This document shows positions 7,792-14,441 of a DNA stretch of 17,004 bases, in pieces (within the stretch, counting starts at the first letter, position 1; the number at the start of each line of letters is the position of its first letter). A program made the position numbers and the translations under genes. The DNA comes from Planctomycetales bacterium. Lineage in GTDB: Bacteria > 4484-113 > JAFGCY01. Location: contig JAHEFU010000035.1 of the NCBI GenBank assembly GCA_024645305.1, positions 1 to 17,004 of the forward strand. The letters run 5' to 3'. The notes under the pieces were generated by a model that made no database searches, was not told the DNA's origin, and saw only the letters and a list, made by a program, of their open reading frames with translations.

Positions 7792-7816
7792 GTCAACAAA
7801 TTAAGGGTTTGTTGAC
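7792..7816 (-). terminator. Stem-loop downstream of lgt (possible terminator or operator)
   Basis: Perfect 9-bp inverted repeat GTCAACAAA (7792-7800) and TTTGTTGAC (7808-7816) with a 7-nt loop, starting about 20 nt after the lgt stop. In the lgt transcript it is followed by GUUUUGGGG, a short U run, so it could act as a weak intrinsic terminator. The stem is A-T rich, so a protein-binding palindrome is an equal alternative. A related AATTGTTGAT occurs just before the repressor's Shine-Dalgarno. Confidence 0.45.
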
Positions 7817-7835
7817 ACTAATTTCCAGAGAGGCA

Positions 7836-8750
7836 TCAGGATTTTCTTGACTTTGTAGCCCTTTCCCGTGCCCGGCGCTCCTGGCGCGATTCATTTCCGC
7901 CGAGGCCAGTGCCCCGGTTTTCCACCGCCTTGCGTGCTTCATCCCAGCGTCGCAGCTGCGTGAAGGCCCACAGGCAGATCAGGATCAGGATGATGTCCGC
8001 GATTTGCGAATACGTCAGGTTGAATCCGCCAAACAGGGCAATGCGATGCCCTTCGTCCACGTGCCGGAAGGGATCCTCAAGCGTTGTTCGCGCAAGTGAG
8101 TAGGTAAAGGCGAATGCTATGTAGTTGGCTCCGCGCGGCAGCTTCTTTGCAATGTATATCCTGTGCCAGATGATCCAGCAGACGATGAATGTGATGACCC
8201 CCACAAGCAGGCCGTACAGCTCCGTGGGATGGCGGTAGATGATCTCGCTGCGTGTTGCCTCTGTGTGGTAGGCGTCATAGGGGAAGTTCAGCGCCCAGGG
8301 AACGCTCTCCTTGTCCACCTTGAAGCCGAGGATGTCACCGTTCATGAAGTTGCCGATGCGCACCAGGATCACACCGATGGCCACTCCCGGAGCGAATCCG
8401 TCCATCACTTCTATAAAGTTGATCTGGTGCTTGCGGAAGTAGAAGTAGGCTGCAATCACACCGGCGATGATCCCGCCGTGGAAGGACAGTCCGCCGTGGT
8501 CCACGCGCAGGATCTCCTGCGGGTTGGCGACAAAGTCCGCCAGGTTCGTCATCACATAAACGAAACGCGCCCCACCGATGCCGGCAATGATGATCCAGAC
8601 CAGACCATCCCAGATCAGGTCACCCTGGCGGCCGATCTTCTTGAGCAGCTGGGCTCCGATGTAGCTTCCAAGCAGCATGGACAGCGCCATCATGATGCCG
8701 TACCAGCGTATCTGGAGACTGTCAGTGATTGCAAAAGCAATGGGATCCAT
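7836..8750 (-). CDS. lgt: Prolipoprotein diacylglyceryl transferase
   Basis: Lgt moves diacylglycerol from phosphatidylglycerol to the lipobox cysteine of prolipoproteins at the inner membrane, the first step of lipoprotein maturation. The 304-aa protein shows the family landmarks: RWYGIM at 15-20, GGLSFHGG with H91, the signature RIGNFMNGD starting at R131, HPTELYG at 174-180, and R221/E225 in RTTLEDPFR. About seven hydrophobic segments are evident. The C-terminal tail after the last helix is unusually long and basic (about 38 residues rich in R, E and K) and presumably cytoplasmic. GAGGA at 8758-8762, seven bases before ATG, supports the start. It is transcribed divergently from recA and alone, with its own promoter and a stem-loop behind it. 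Confidence 0.96.
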   Translation of the reverse strand: MDPIAFAITDSLQIRWYGIMMALSMLLGSYIGAQLLKKIGRQGDLIWDGLVWIIIAGIGGARFVYVMTNLADFVANPQEILRVDHGGLSFHGGIIAGVIAAYFYFRKHQINFIEVMDGFAPGVAIGVILVRIGNFMNGDILGFKVDKESVPWALNFPYDAYHTEATRSEIIYRHPTELYGLLVGVITFIVCWIIWHRIYIAKKLPRGANYIAFAFTYSLARTTLEDPFRHVDEGHRIALFGGFNLTYSQIADIILILICLWAFTQLRRWDEARKAVENRGTGLGGNESRQERRARERATKSRKS

Positions 8751-8778
8751 TCGTACTTCCTCGCCCTGGAATCAGGCA

Positions 8779-8787
8779 ATTCTAGCA
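8779..8787 (-). promoter_or_regulatory. Extended -10 promoter for lgt
   Basis: The minus strand reads TGC-TAGAAT. The predicted start near 8772 leaves a leader of about 22 nt containing the GAGGA ribosome binding site. The -35 region (around GGTCAT) is poor. Confidence 0.5.
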
Positions 8788-8894
8788 CTGCATCAGCCGG
8801 GAATGACCGATACAGAGTGCGTGTGTTTCACCGGACAGGGACGCTGCATGGAACCCGATTGGTCAAAAATATTGCCGAAAATTGCCGCAATGCC

Positions 8895-8923
8895 TTTACA
8901 GGCGTTTAGTTTAGTGCTAAAAT
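8895..8923 (+). promoter_or_regulatory. recA promoter P1
   Basis: TTTACA (8895-8900), a 17-bp spacer and TAAAAT (8918-8923) preceded by TGC form the best promoter in the window, with both a -35 and an extended -10. A 12-bp dyad TTTAG-TG-CTAAA (8910-8921) sits on the -10 and could be a repressor site; it does not match the lambda-like operator of the neighbouring repressor gene. The start near 8930 gives a leader of about 83 nt. Confidence 0.6.
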
Positions 8924-8950
8924 CCTTCCAGTGCCTGTTGATAGCTTCCG

Positions 8951-8963
8951 TCCGTGAAACGGA
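8951..8963 (+). promoter_or_regulatory. 13-bp palindrome in the recA leader
   Basis: TCCGT-GAA-ACGGA, perfect 5-bp arms with a 3-bp centre. It lies downstream of P1 and 21 bp before the TATAAT of the second candidate promoter, a position where a regulator could act on either. I see no second copy in the window, so this may be chance. Confidence 0.3.
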
Positions 8964-8984
8964 TGCTCCCGGGACAAAGTAACC

Positions 8985-8990
8985 TATAAT
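8985..8990 (+). promoter_or_regulatory. Possible second recA promoter, -10 TATAAT
   Basis: A perfect TATAAT 22 nt before the recA ATG, without a recognisable -35 and without the TG extension. If used, transcription would start near 8997, which excludes the upstream in-frame ATG at 8989 as a start codon. Confidence 0.3.
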
Positions 8991-9012
8991 GAATACGAGT
9001 TTGGAGCCGGTG

Positions 9013-10074
9013 ATGTCTAGACAACCCACAGAAGATCGCTTGAAAGCTCTCCTTATGGCTACGGATCAGATCGAAAAGCAATTCGGCAAAGGTTCGATCA
9101 TGAAGCTGGGAGACAGTGCGATGCGCGTTGAGGACGGTGTGATTCCCACGGGAAGCCTCGCCCTCGACATTGCGCTGGGTATCGGAGGCATCGCCCGCGG
9201 GCGGATAATTGAGGTTTACGGACCTGAATCATCCGGAAAGACGACACTTGCTATGCATATGATGGTTGAGGCCCAGCGCTTGGGTGGTCGCGTGGCGATC
9301 ATCGACGCGGAGCACGCCATGGATCCTGAGTACTCGGCCAAGCTTGGCCTGGACGTGAATGAACTGTTGATCAGCCAGCCGGACACCGGAGAGCAGGCTC
9401 TGGAGATAACAGAGATGTTAGTCCGCAGTGGAGCGCTGGACGTCATCGTCATCGACAGTGTGGCGGCCCTGGTACCCCGGGCGGAAATCGACGGGGAAAT
9501 GGGAGACAGCCACATGGGACTGCAGGCCCGGCTGATGAGCCAGGCGCTCAGGAAACTGACAGGTATCACCTCGCGTAGCAAGACCGCGTTGATTTTCATC
9601 AACCAGGTACGGGAAAAGATCGGAGTGGTATTCGGGAACCCGGAAACCACGACGGGTGGACGGGCGCTGAAATTCTACAGCAGCATGCGCATAGAAGTGC
9701 GGCGTTCCGACAGCATCAAGATGGGTACGGACATCATCGGAAATCAGGTGACCGCCAAGGTCGTCAAGAACAAGATGGCACCCCCCTTCAAGAAAGCCAC
9801 CTTTGACATCGTCTTCGGCAAGGGTATTTCGAAGTCCGGTTCGATCCTCGATCTCGCCGTCGAGTCCAAGCTGGTCGCCAAGAGCGGCAGCTGGTACACG
9901 ATGGGAGATGAGAAGCTCGGCCAGGGCAGGGAGAATGCCAAGCTGTACCTAGAGGAAAACCCCGCTCTCCAGAACTCGCTCGAAAACGAGCTGCGAAAGA
10001 TCCATGGCCTGGCGGCCCTGGAACATGCGGATCCCGTTGTGCAGGAAGTGCCTGCCGCGGAGGAAGCTTCGTAA
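9013..10074 (+). CDS. recA: Recombinase RecA
   Basis: RecA forms ATP-dependent filaments on single-stranded DNA, drives strand exchange, and stimulates self-cleavage of LexA-type repressors. The 353-aa protein has Walker A GPESSGKT at 70-77, Walker B DVIVIDS with D150, the AEHAMDPEYS segment, the L1 loop region PRAEIDGEMGDSHMGLQARL, FINQVREKIGV and the L2 region GNPETTTGGRALKFY, then a normal C-terminal domain with a short acidic tail. I start it at ATG 9013 because GGAG at 9003-9006 is six bases upstream and MSRQPTEDRLKAL fits the family N-terminus; the in-frame ATG at 8989 has no ribosome binding site and overlaps a TATAAT. It is divergent from lgt and is followed by rny after 33 nt. Confidence 0.98.
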   Translation: MSRQPTEDRLKALLMATDQIEKQFGKGSIMKLGDSAMRVEDGVIPTGSLALDIALGIGGIARGRIIEVYGPESSGKTTLAMHMMVEAQRLGGRVAIIDAEHAMDPEYSAKLGLDVNELLISQPDTGEQALEITEMLVRSGALDVIVIDSVAALVPRAEIDGEMGDSHMGLQARLMSQALRKLTGITSRSKTALIFINQVREKIGVVFGNPETTTGGRALKFYSSMRIEVRRSDSIKMGTDIIGNQVTAKVVKNKMAPPFKKATFDIVFGKGISKSGSILDLAVESKLVAKSGSWYTMGDEKLGQGRENAKLYLEENPALQNSLENELRKIHGLAALEHADPVVQEVPAAEEAS

Positions 10075-10107
10075 CTCACAATGCGTAAATAAACTCTGGA
10101 GAAGACG

Positions 10108-11688
10108 ATGGACTACACTTTGGCAGTCATTGTCACGATCGTCGGCGGCTTGATCGGAGCCGCCGTTGGCTTTATCCTCGGCAACCGCGCCATGGCCAGC
10201 CGCCAGGCGGATGCGGAAGCCAAAGCCGAAAGAATCCTCAAGGAAACCCAGGACCGGGCGGACAAGCGTGCCGCTGACCTGGTTGCCGAGGCCCGAAAGG
10301 ACGCTGACCAGATCACCCGCAAGGCCACGGACCGTGCTAATGAGAGCATGGCCCGGGCCAAGGACGGCGAGAAGGAACTGCGCCGCCGCATGCAGGAATT
10401 CGACAAGCGCGAATCCACGCATGTCCAGGCGGAGAGGACACTCACTGAGCAGCTGGACAAGGTTGACAAGCGCCGCACCGAACTGGATCGCCGCAATGCC
10501 AATCTCGACAAGCGCGAGAAGGCCCTGGAAAGCACTGAGGAAGAGGTCCGTCTGGAGCTTGAACGAGTTGCCAACCTCGACCAGGAACTGGCCCGGAAGG
10601 AAGTGCTGGCCCGGATTGAGGATTCAGCCCGCTATGAGTCCGCCCGGATCCGCAAGGAACTGGAGGATGAGGCCCGCAACGAGGCCAATGAGATCGCCCG
10701 CAAGCTGATCCTCAAGGCCGTGTTCCGCTGTGCCGTGGATCACTACAGCGACAGCCTGATCACGACAGTTGAAATTAAGAACGATGAAATGAAGGGACGC
10801 ATCATCGGCCGTGAAGGCCGCAATATCCGTGCCATCGAGGCTGCCACAGGTGTGGACGTGATCATTGACGACACACCGAACGTGATCATGCTGTCCAGCT
10901 TTGACGGTGTCCGTCGCGAAGTCGCCCGGCAGGCCGTGGAGCGCCTGATCCAGGATGGTCGGATCCATCCCGCCAAGATCGAGGAAGTCGTCTCCGATGC
11001 CCAGAAGGCCGTGGACGAGGAAATCTGGCGGGCCGGCCAGGAAGCCACCTTCAAGGTCGGCGTGACCGGCGTCAACCCGGAGATGATCAAGGGCCTCGGC
11101 AAGCTCAAGTACCGTACATCCTACGGCCAGAACGTGCTGGCGCACTCCATCGAGGTTGCCATCATGTCCGGTGTGATCGCCGCCGAACTCGGCATCCCGA
11201 TCAAGAATGCCAAGCGCGGCGGTTTGTTCCATGACATCGGCAAGGGAGCCGGTCCCGAGATGGAAGGCAGCCACACCGAGGTCGGTGGAATCATGGGCCG
11301 CAAGTATGGCGAGAATGCTACAGTCATCAACTGCATCGAGGGTCACCACGGCGACGTGGAGATGACCATCGAAGCCTGCGTGGTACAGGTGGCTGACGCC
11401 ATCAGCGCCGTGCGCCCCGGTGCCCGCGGCGAGGCCCTGACGAGTTACATCCAGCGCCTGCGCCAGCTGGAGGACATGGCCCTGAGCTTCGCCGGTGTGG
11501 AGAAGGTCTACGCCATCTCCGCCGGACGCGAACTGCGCGTGATGGTCAAGCCGGACATGATGGACGACATCCTGACCTACGACCTCAGCCGCCAGATTGC
11601 CAAGCGGATCGAGGAGGAGATGGAGTATCCGGGCACCGTGAAGGTGACCGTGATCCGCGAGACCAGGGAGATCGCCACGGCACGCTGA
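10108..11688 (+). CDS. rny: Ribonuclease Y
   Basis: RNase Y is a membrane-anchored endoribonuclease that initiates mRNA decay. The 526-aa protein has an N-terminal membrane helix (about residues 4-27, LAVIVTIVGGLIGAAVGFIL), a long charged coiled coil (about 30-190), a KH domain with GREG at 234-237 inside MKGRIIGREGRNIRAIEAAT, and an HD phosphohydrolase domain with H375-D376 in GGLFHDIGKG, the downstream H-H pair in IEGHHGD and the conserved VADAISAVRPGARGE. Length and order are standard. GGAG at 10098-10101, six bases before ATG, fixes the start. A 33-nt gap to recA suggests cotranscription. Presence of RNase Y usually goes with absence of an RNase E-centred degradosome, which helps to exclude enteric bacteria. 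Confidence 0.97.
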   Translation: MDYTLAVIVTIVGGLIGAAVGFILGNRAMASRQADAEAKAERILKETQDRADKRAADLVAEARKDADQITRKATDRANESMARAKDGEKELRRRMQEFDKRESTHVQAERTLTEQLDKVDKRRTELDRRNANLDKREKALESTEEEVRLELERVANLDQELARKEVLARIEDSARYESARIRKELEDEARNEANEIARKLILKAVFRCAVDHYSDSLITTVEIKNDEMKGRIIGREGRNIRAIEAATGVDVIIDDTPNVIMLSSFDGVRREVARQAVERLIQDGRIHPAKIEEVVSDAQKAVDEEIWRAGQEATFKVGVTGVNPEMIKGLGKLKYRTSYGQNVLAHSIEVAIMSGVIAAELGIPIKNAKRGGLFHDIGKGAGPEMEGSHTEVGGIMGRKYGENATVINCIEGHHGDVEMTIEACVVQVADAISAVRPGARGEALTSYIQRLRQLEDMALSFAGVEKVYAISAGRELRVMVKPDMMDDILTYDLSRQIAKRIEEEMEYPGTVKVTVIRETREIATAR

Positions 11689-11691
11689 TCC

Positions 11692-11725
11692 GGCAGGGAT
11701 GCTAGAGTAAGGGCATCCCATTGCC
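11692..11725 (+). terminator. Hairpin between rny and the PDZ-repeat gene
   Basis: Arms GGGATGC (11696-11702) and GCATCCC (11713-11719) pair perfectly around a 10-nt loop, and GGCA/TGCC extend the stem outside a 2-nt bulge. It begins three bases after the rny stop. There is no U run, so it is not a standard intrinsic terminator; it might protect the rny 3' end or be a processing site. The loop holds the candidate -10 of the next gene. Confidence 0.4.
11700..11708 (+). promoter_or_regulatory. Extended -10 promoter for the PDZ-repeat gene
   Basis: TGC-TAGAGT, matching the shared extended -10 element. The start near 11715 gives a leader of about 22 nt that includes AGGA at 11726-11729. No -35 is recognisable; its place would fall in the end of rny. 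Confidence 0.4.
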
Positions 11726-11736
11726 AGGATGAGCAT

Positions 11737-14136
11737 ATGCGACTGACGATTCTTGCAATAGCCCTGCTGCTGCTGGGAAGCAGCCCGGCACCCGCTGCAG
11801 GCGACCCATACCTCGGGCTGCGGCATGAGCCCAGCGCGGATCCTCCGGGCCTGCTGATTGATGTCGTACCCGGAGCACCGGCGGAATCCGCCGGCCTGCT
11901 GAGCGGGGATGTAGTCACCGCGATTGACGGCGTGCTGATGGCAGGTGCTGCGGATGGCAACTATGGCGCAGTGCTCAGCAGTGCGCTGGAGGGGCGGCAG
12001 ATCGGCGATGTGCTGCTCTTCAGCATTTACCGCAGCATTCCTGAGGTTGTCTACGATGACTTCGCCGGTGCGGTCTCCAGGGACTTCCCGTTGGATGAAC
12101 TGGGCCAGTGGGTGGATGCGCTGGAGGAGGGGAGCAGTTTCCAGTTATCCGTCTCCCGTATCCCGCAGGAACTGGAGATCGCAGTTGTGCTCGGTCCCCG
12201 TTCAGATACCATCGGCCCGCCCTTTCCGCCGAATCCTGAGCTGGCCTGTGATGTAGATGTGCTGCGGGCCGGCCTGCCGCAGTTCCTCGCTGAGCTGATT
12301 GACACGGCGGGAATCCGTGCTGACTGCGATGACCTGAATGCACGCCTGGACCGGCGGGCCACCCCTGACGATGGATTCCGTTTCGAAAGGGCGGTGTACC
12401 TCCTGCGTGAAGGCCTCAAGGGTGAGGCCCTGACCCGCGGCATCACCGGTAAGCTGGCCGAAAGCATGGTGGCCGGCATCAGTGGATACAGCCAGATCCA
12501 GTACACCACTGCGGAGCTCATGGACCTGTACGGGGAGGATTTCCCAGTGCTCACTGACAACAAGGAAGCGAGCCTTGATGACGACCTGCTGCTCCTGGCC
12601 GCGACGCTGGAGAACTGCAACACCCTGATCGGCCAGGCTTTTGCCGATTTTGACGAGGATGAACTGGCGTTCCTTGACAGCCAGCGCGCCGAGCTGACTG
12701 AAGCCTTCCGCCAGTGGCATTACATAGACAGTGAGGACAGCAACACGCGGCGGGTGGCTGACAACATGCGGCTCATCGAAATGAGCAAGCGGATTGACTA
12801 TGCGAAACTGCAGCAGGCCCAGTTGCAGCTGAGCAGCCTGGCACAGGTTAATTTCCTCAAGCGGCTGGAGCATGAATTGCGGGCGCGCTATGCAGATTCC
12901 CTCGAACAGCCCGAATTGCTGCGCATGCAGACCGCCGCAGGGGACATCGTTGTCAACGGTACCGGGCGCAGCTGGCAGCGCAATGACGATGCAGTCTGCC
13001 GCATCGACCTGGGCGGGGACGATTTCTACACCAATGCCGCCGGGAGTGCCACGGGCAGCAGCCATCCGCTGGGGGTGCTGATCGAGTTCGGCGGCAATGA
13101 TGCGTATGAATCAACCACTCAACACTGCCAGGGAAGCGGTTCGCTGGGCTGTGGCCTGCTGATCGACATGGCGGGTAACGATCATTACGCGGGACTGCAG
13201 TGGGCACAGGGCTGTGCCTTCCTCGGCTGCGGGGCCCTGATTGACTATGCCGGTGATGACATCTACCGTGGCGAGGAACTCTGCCAGGCTGCGGCGATCT
13301 TCGGCAGTGCGGTGCTGTTTGACATCTCCGGCAATGACCGCATGGAAGCCCAGATGAAGAGCCAGGCCTTCGGCGGCGCACATGGTGTCGGACTGCTGCT
13401 GGACAGCAGTGGCGATGACTACCGCTATGCCAAGGGCAAGTACCCGACCGGCTACGGCGATGCCGGGATCTTCGATGCCTGGAGCCAGGGCTGTGCCCAG
13501 GGTTTCCGCGGTACCGCCTCCGGGGGGATCGCCGGAGTAGTGGACCTGCAGGGTGAGGACTACAACGAGGCGGGCAACTTCAGCCAGGGTGGCGGGTACT
13601 ACTTCGGTTTCGGCTTCTTCCACGACGTGGGCCAGGATGACGACCACTACCTCGGCAGCCGCTACAACCAGGGCTTCTGTGCCCACCAGGCGGTGGGGGT
13701 CTTCCTCGAGGAAGGTGGCAATGACCTGTACCAGACGCGGCAAAGTGTCAGCCAGGCGCTGGCCTGGGACGAGTCCTGCACGATGTTCGTGGATTACGGT
13801 GGAGATGACGTATATGAAGGCGGCGGAGGCTTCTCCCAGGGAGCTTCAGCCCACAATGCGGTCTGTGTGATGTGGGACATGGGCGGCTCGGACACTTATG
13901 ACTACCCGGCGGGGCAGGCCCGGGCCGGAGGCAACGACTACCACGGAGGGACTTCCCTGTCCCTGTTCATTGATACCGGCGGGGATGACGACACGTACAA
14001 CTCCGAGCGCAGCGCCAATGATCTTGTAAGTGGATGGCCTGCCCATGGCTTCTTCGCGGACCTGCCGGGCACGCTGTCCGCGGCCCTAGAGAATTCCGCT
14101 TGGCGCAGTATCTGGCAGGAGCGGCACGAGGAGTGA
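11737..14136 (+). CDS. Exported protein with PDZ domain and tandem G-x-D-x-Y repeats, function unknown
   Basis: I do not recognise this 799-aa protein as a named family. Residues 1-21 form a signal peptide (hydrophobic core TILAIALLLL, likely cleaved after APAA). Residues about 24-100 resemble a PDZ domain (YLGL, VVPGAPAESAGLLSGDVVTAIDG). Residues about 165-400 are mostly helical and acidic without a motif I can place. Residues 421-755 contain about twelve 26-residue repeats with the pattern L-x-D-x-x-G-[ND]-D-x-Y, then S/C-Q-G and small residues, suggesting a beta-solenoid, possibly Asp-rich enough to bind calcium. No protease catalytic triad is apparent, so it is not a DegP- or Ctp-type protease. 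AGGA at 11726-11729, seven bases before ATG, supports the start. It is probably periplasmic or secreted. It lies between rny and gatC with its own promoter. Confidence 0.85.
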   Translation: MRLTILAIALLLLGSSPAPAAGDPYLGLRHEPSADPPGLLIDVVPGAPAESAGLLSGDVVTAIDGVLMAGAADGNYGAVLSSALEGRQIGDVLLFSIYRSIPEVVYDDFAGAVSRDFPLDELGQWVDALEEGSSFQLSVSRIPQELEIAVVLGPRSDTIGPPFPPNPELACDVDVLRAGLPQFLAELIDTAGIRADCDDLNARLDRRATPDDGFRFERAVYLLREGLKGEALTRGITGKLAESMVAGISGYSQIQYTTAELMDLYGEDFPVLTDNKEASLDDDLLLLAATLENCNTLIGQAFADFDEDELAFLDSQRAELTEAFRQWHYIDSEDSNTRRVADNMRLIEMSKRIDYAKLQQAQLQLSSLAQVNFLKRLEHELRARYADSLEQPELLRMQTAAGDIVVNGTGRSWQRNDDAVCRIDLGGDDFYTNAAGSATGSSHPLGVLIEFGGNDAYESTTQHCQGSGSLGCGLLIDMAGNDHYAGLQWAQGCAFLGCGALIDYAGDDIYRGEELCQAAAIFGSAVLFDISGNDRMEAQMKSQAFGGAHGVGLLLDSSGDDYRYAKGKYPTGYGDAGIFDAWSQGCAQGFRGTASGGIAGVVDLQGEDYNEAGNFSQGGGYYFGFGFFHDVGQDDDHYLGSRYNQGFCAHQAVGVFLEEGGNDLYQTRQSVSQALAWDESCTMFVDYGGDDVYEGGGGFSQGASAHNAVCVMWDMGGSDTYDYPAGQARAGGNDYHGGTSLSLFIDTGGDDDTYNSERSANDLVSGWPAHGFFADLPGTLSAALENSAWRSIWQERHEE
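12997..14001 (+). repeat. Twelve tandem ~26-residue coding repeats (G-x-D-x-Y type)
   Basis: Within the PDZ protein, units open with motifs such as IDLGGDDFY, IEFGGNDAY, IDMAGNDHY, IDYAGDDIY, FDISGNDRM, LDSSGDDYRY, VDLQGEDY, HDVGQDDDHY, LEEGGNDLY, VDYGGDDVY, WDMGGSDTY and IDTGGDDDTY. Between them are Q-G-rich segments (AQGCAFLGCG, SQGGGYYFGFG, NQGFCAHQAVG). Spacing is about 26 residues except for a longer insertion in the sixth unit. The DNA copies are diverged, so this is an old protein repeat and not a recent nucleotide duplication. The 26-residue period differs from the 9-residue RTX repeat. Confidence 0.85.
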
Positions 14137-14140
14137 GCAC

Positions 14141-14160
14141 AGCCGGATTGTCCGGGCTTT
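14141..14160 (+). terminator. Weak terminator-like hairpin after the PDZ-repeat gene
   Basis: CCGGA (14143-14147), loop TTG and TCCGG (14151-14155), followed by GC and TTT (14158-14160). The stem is short and the T run is only three bases, so termination would be partial. It abuts the -10 element of gatC. Confidence 0.3.
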
Positions 14161-14168
14161 GCTATCAT
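14160..14168 (+). promoter_or_regulatory. Extended -10 promoter for a leaderless gatC transcript
   Basis: TGC-TATCAT ends six bases before the gatC ATG at 14175, so the predicted start nucleotide is the A of the ATG. There is no Shine-Dalgarno before this ATG, which fits a leaderless mRNA. No clear -35. Confidence 0.45.
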
Positions 14169-14174
14169 TGCTGC

Positions 14175-14441
14175 ATGGATCATGAGCTGTTCAAGCATCT
14201 CTGTGAACTGGCGCGACTGCGCCTCGATGAACGCGAGGCCCAGGACCTGGAGCGCAAATTCAATCGCATGCTGGAAATGGTGGACAGCCTGGCAGCCTGG
14301 GAGCCCCAGGACAGTACGCTGTCCTCCGCCGCAGGCGGGCTGCAGCTGCGGCCGGACATTGCCAGGGACTATGAATGGCCCGAGGCTACAAAGCATGAAT
14401 TCCGTGTGCCGATGATAATTGACTTTGAAGGTGAGGGCTGA
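14175..14441 (+). CDS. gatC: Aspartyl/glutamyl-tRNA(Asn/Gln) amidotransferase subunit C
   Basis: GatC is the small subunit that bridges GatA and GatB in the enzyme converting misacylated Glu-tRNA(Gln) or Asp-tRNA(Asn) to the amidated forms. The 88-aa product begins with the typical helical segment LCELARLRLDEREAQDLERK, continues with FNRMLEMVDSLAAW and ends with the conserved FRVP tail (HEFRVPMIID). The start is ATG 14175; the longer in-frame opening back to 14034 would overlap the previous gene and adds no family sequence. It has no Shine-Dalgarno. Its TGA overlaps the gatA ATG by one base (TGATG), so the two are translationally coupled. GatC diverges strongly among bacteria; here the tail, size and gatA next door make the call. 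Confidence 0.9.
   Translation: MDHELFKHLCELARLRLDEREAQDLERKFNRMLEMVDSLAAWEPQDSTLSSAAGGLQLRPDIARDYEWPEATKHEFRVPMIIDFEGEG

Noticed and set aside
8989..9012. Longer recA reading frame beginning at ATG 8989
   Set aside because: No ribosome binding site, overlap with a TATAAT, and the extra eight residues are not part of the RecA family; ATG 9013 has GGAG at the right spacing.
10624..11826. 400-codon minus-strand open frame opposite rny
   Set aside because: It lies entirely antisense to a certain RNase Y gene, has no recognisable domain, and is typical of shadow frames in G+C-rich codon usage.
12202..13065. 287-codon minus-strand frame inside the PDZ-repeat gene
   Set aside because: Antisense shadow with no motif and no promoter or ribosome binding site; the sense frame has a signal peptide and ordered repeats.
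12997..14001. RTX calcium-binding toxin repeats
   Set aside because: Repeat length is about 26 rather than 9 residues and the GGxGxDxUx pattern is not met; only the Gly/Asp richness is shared.
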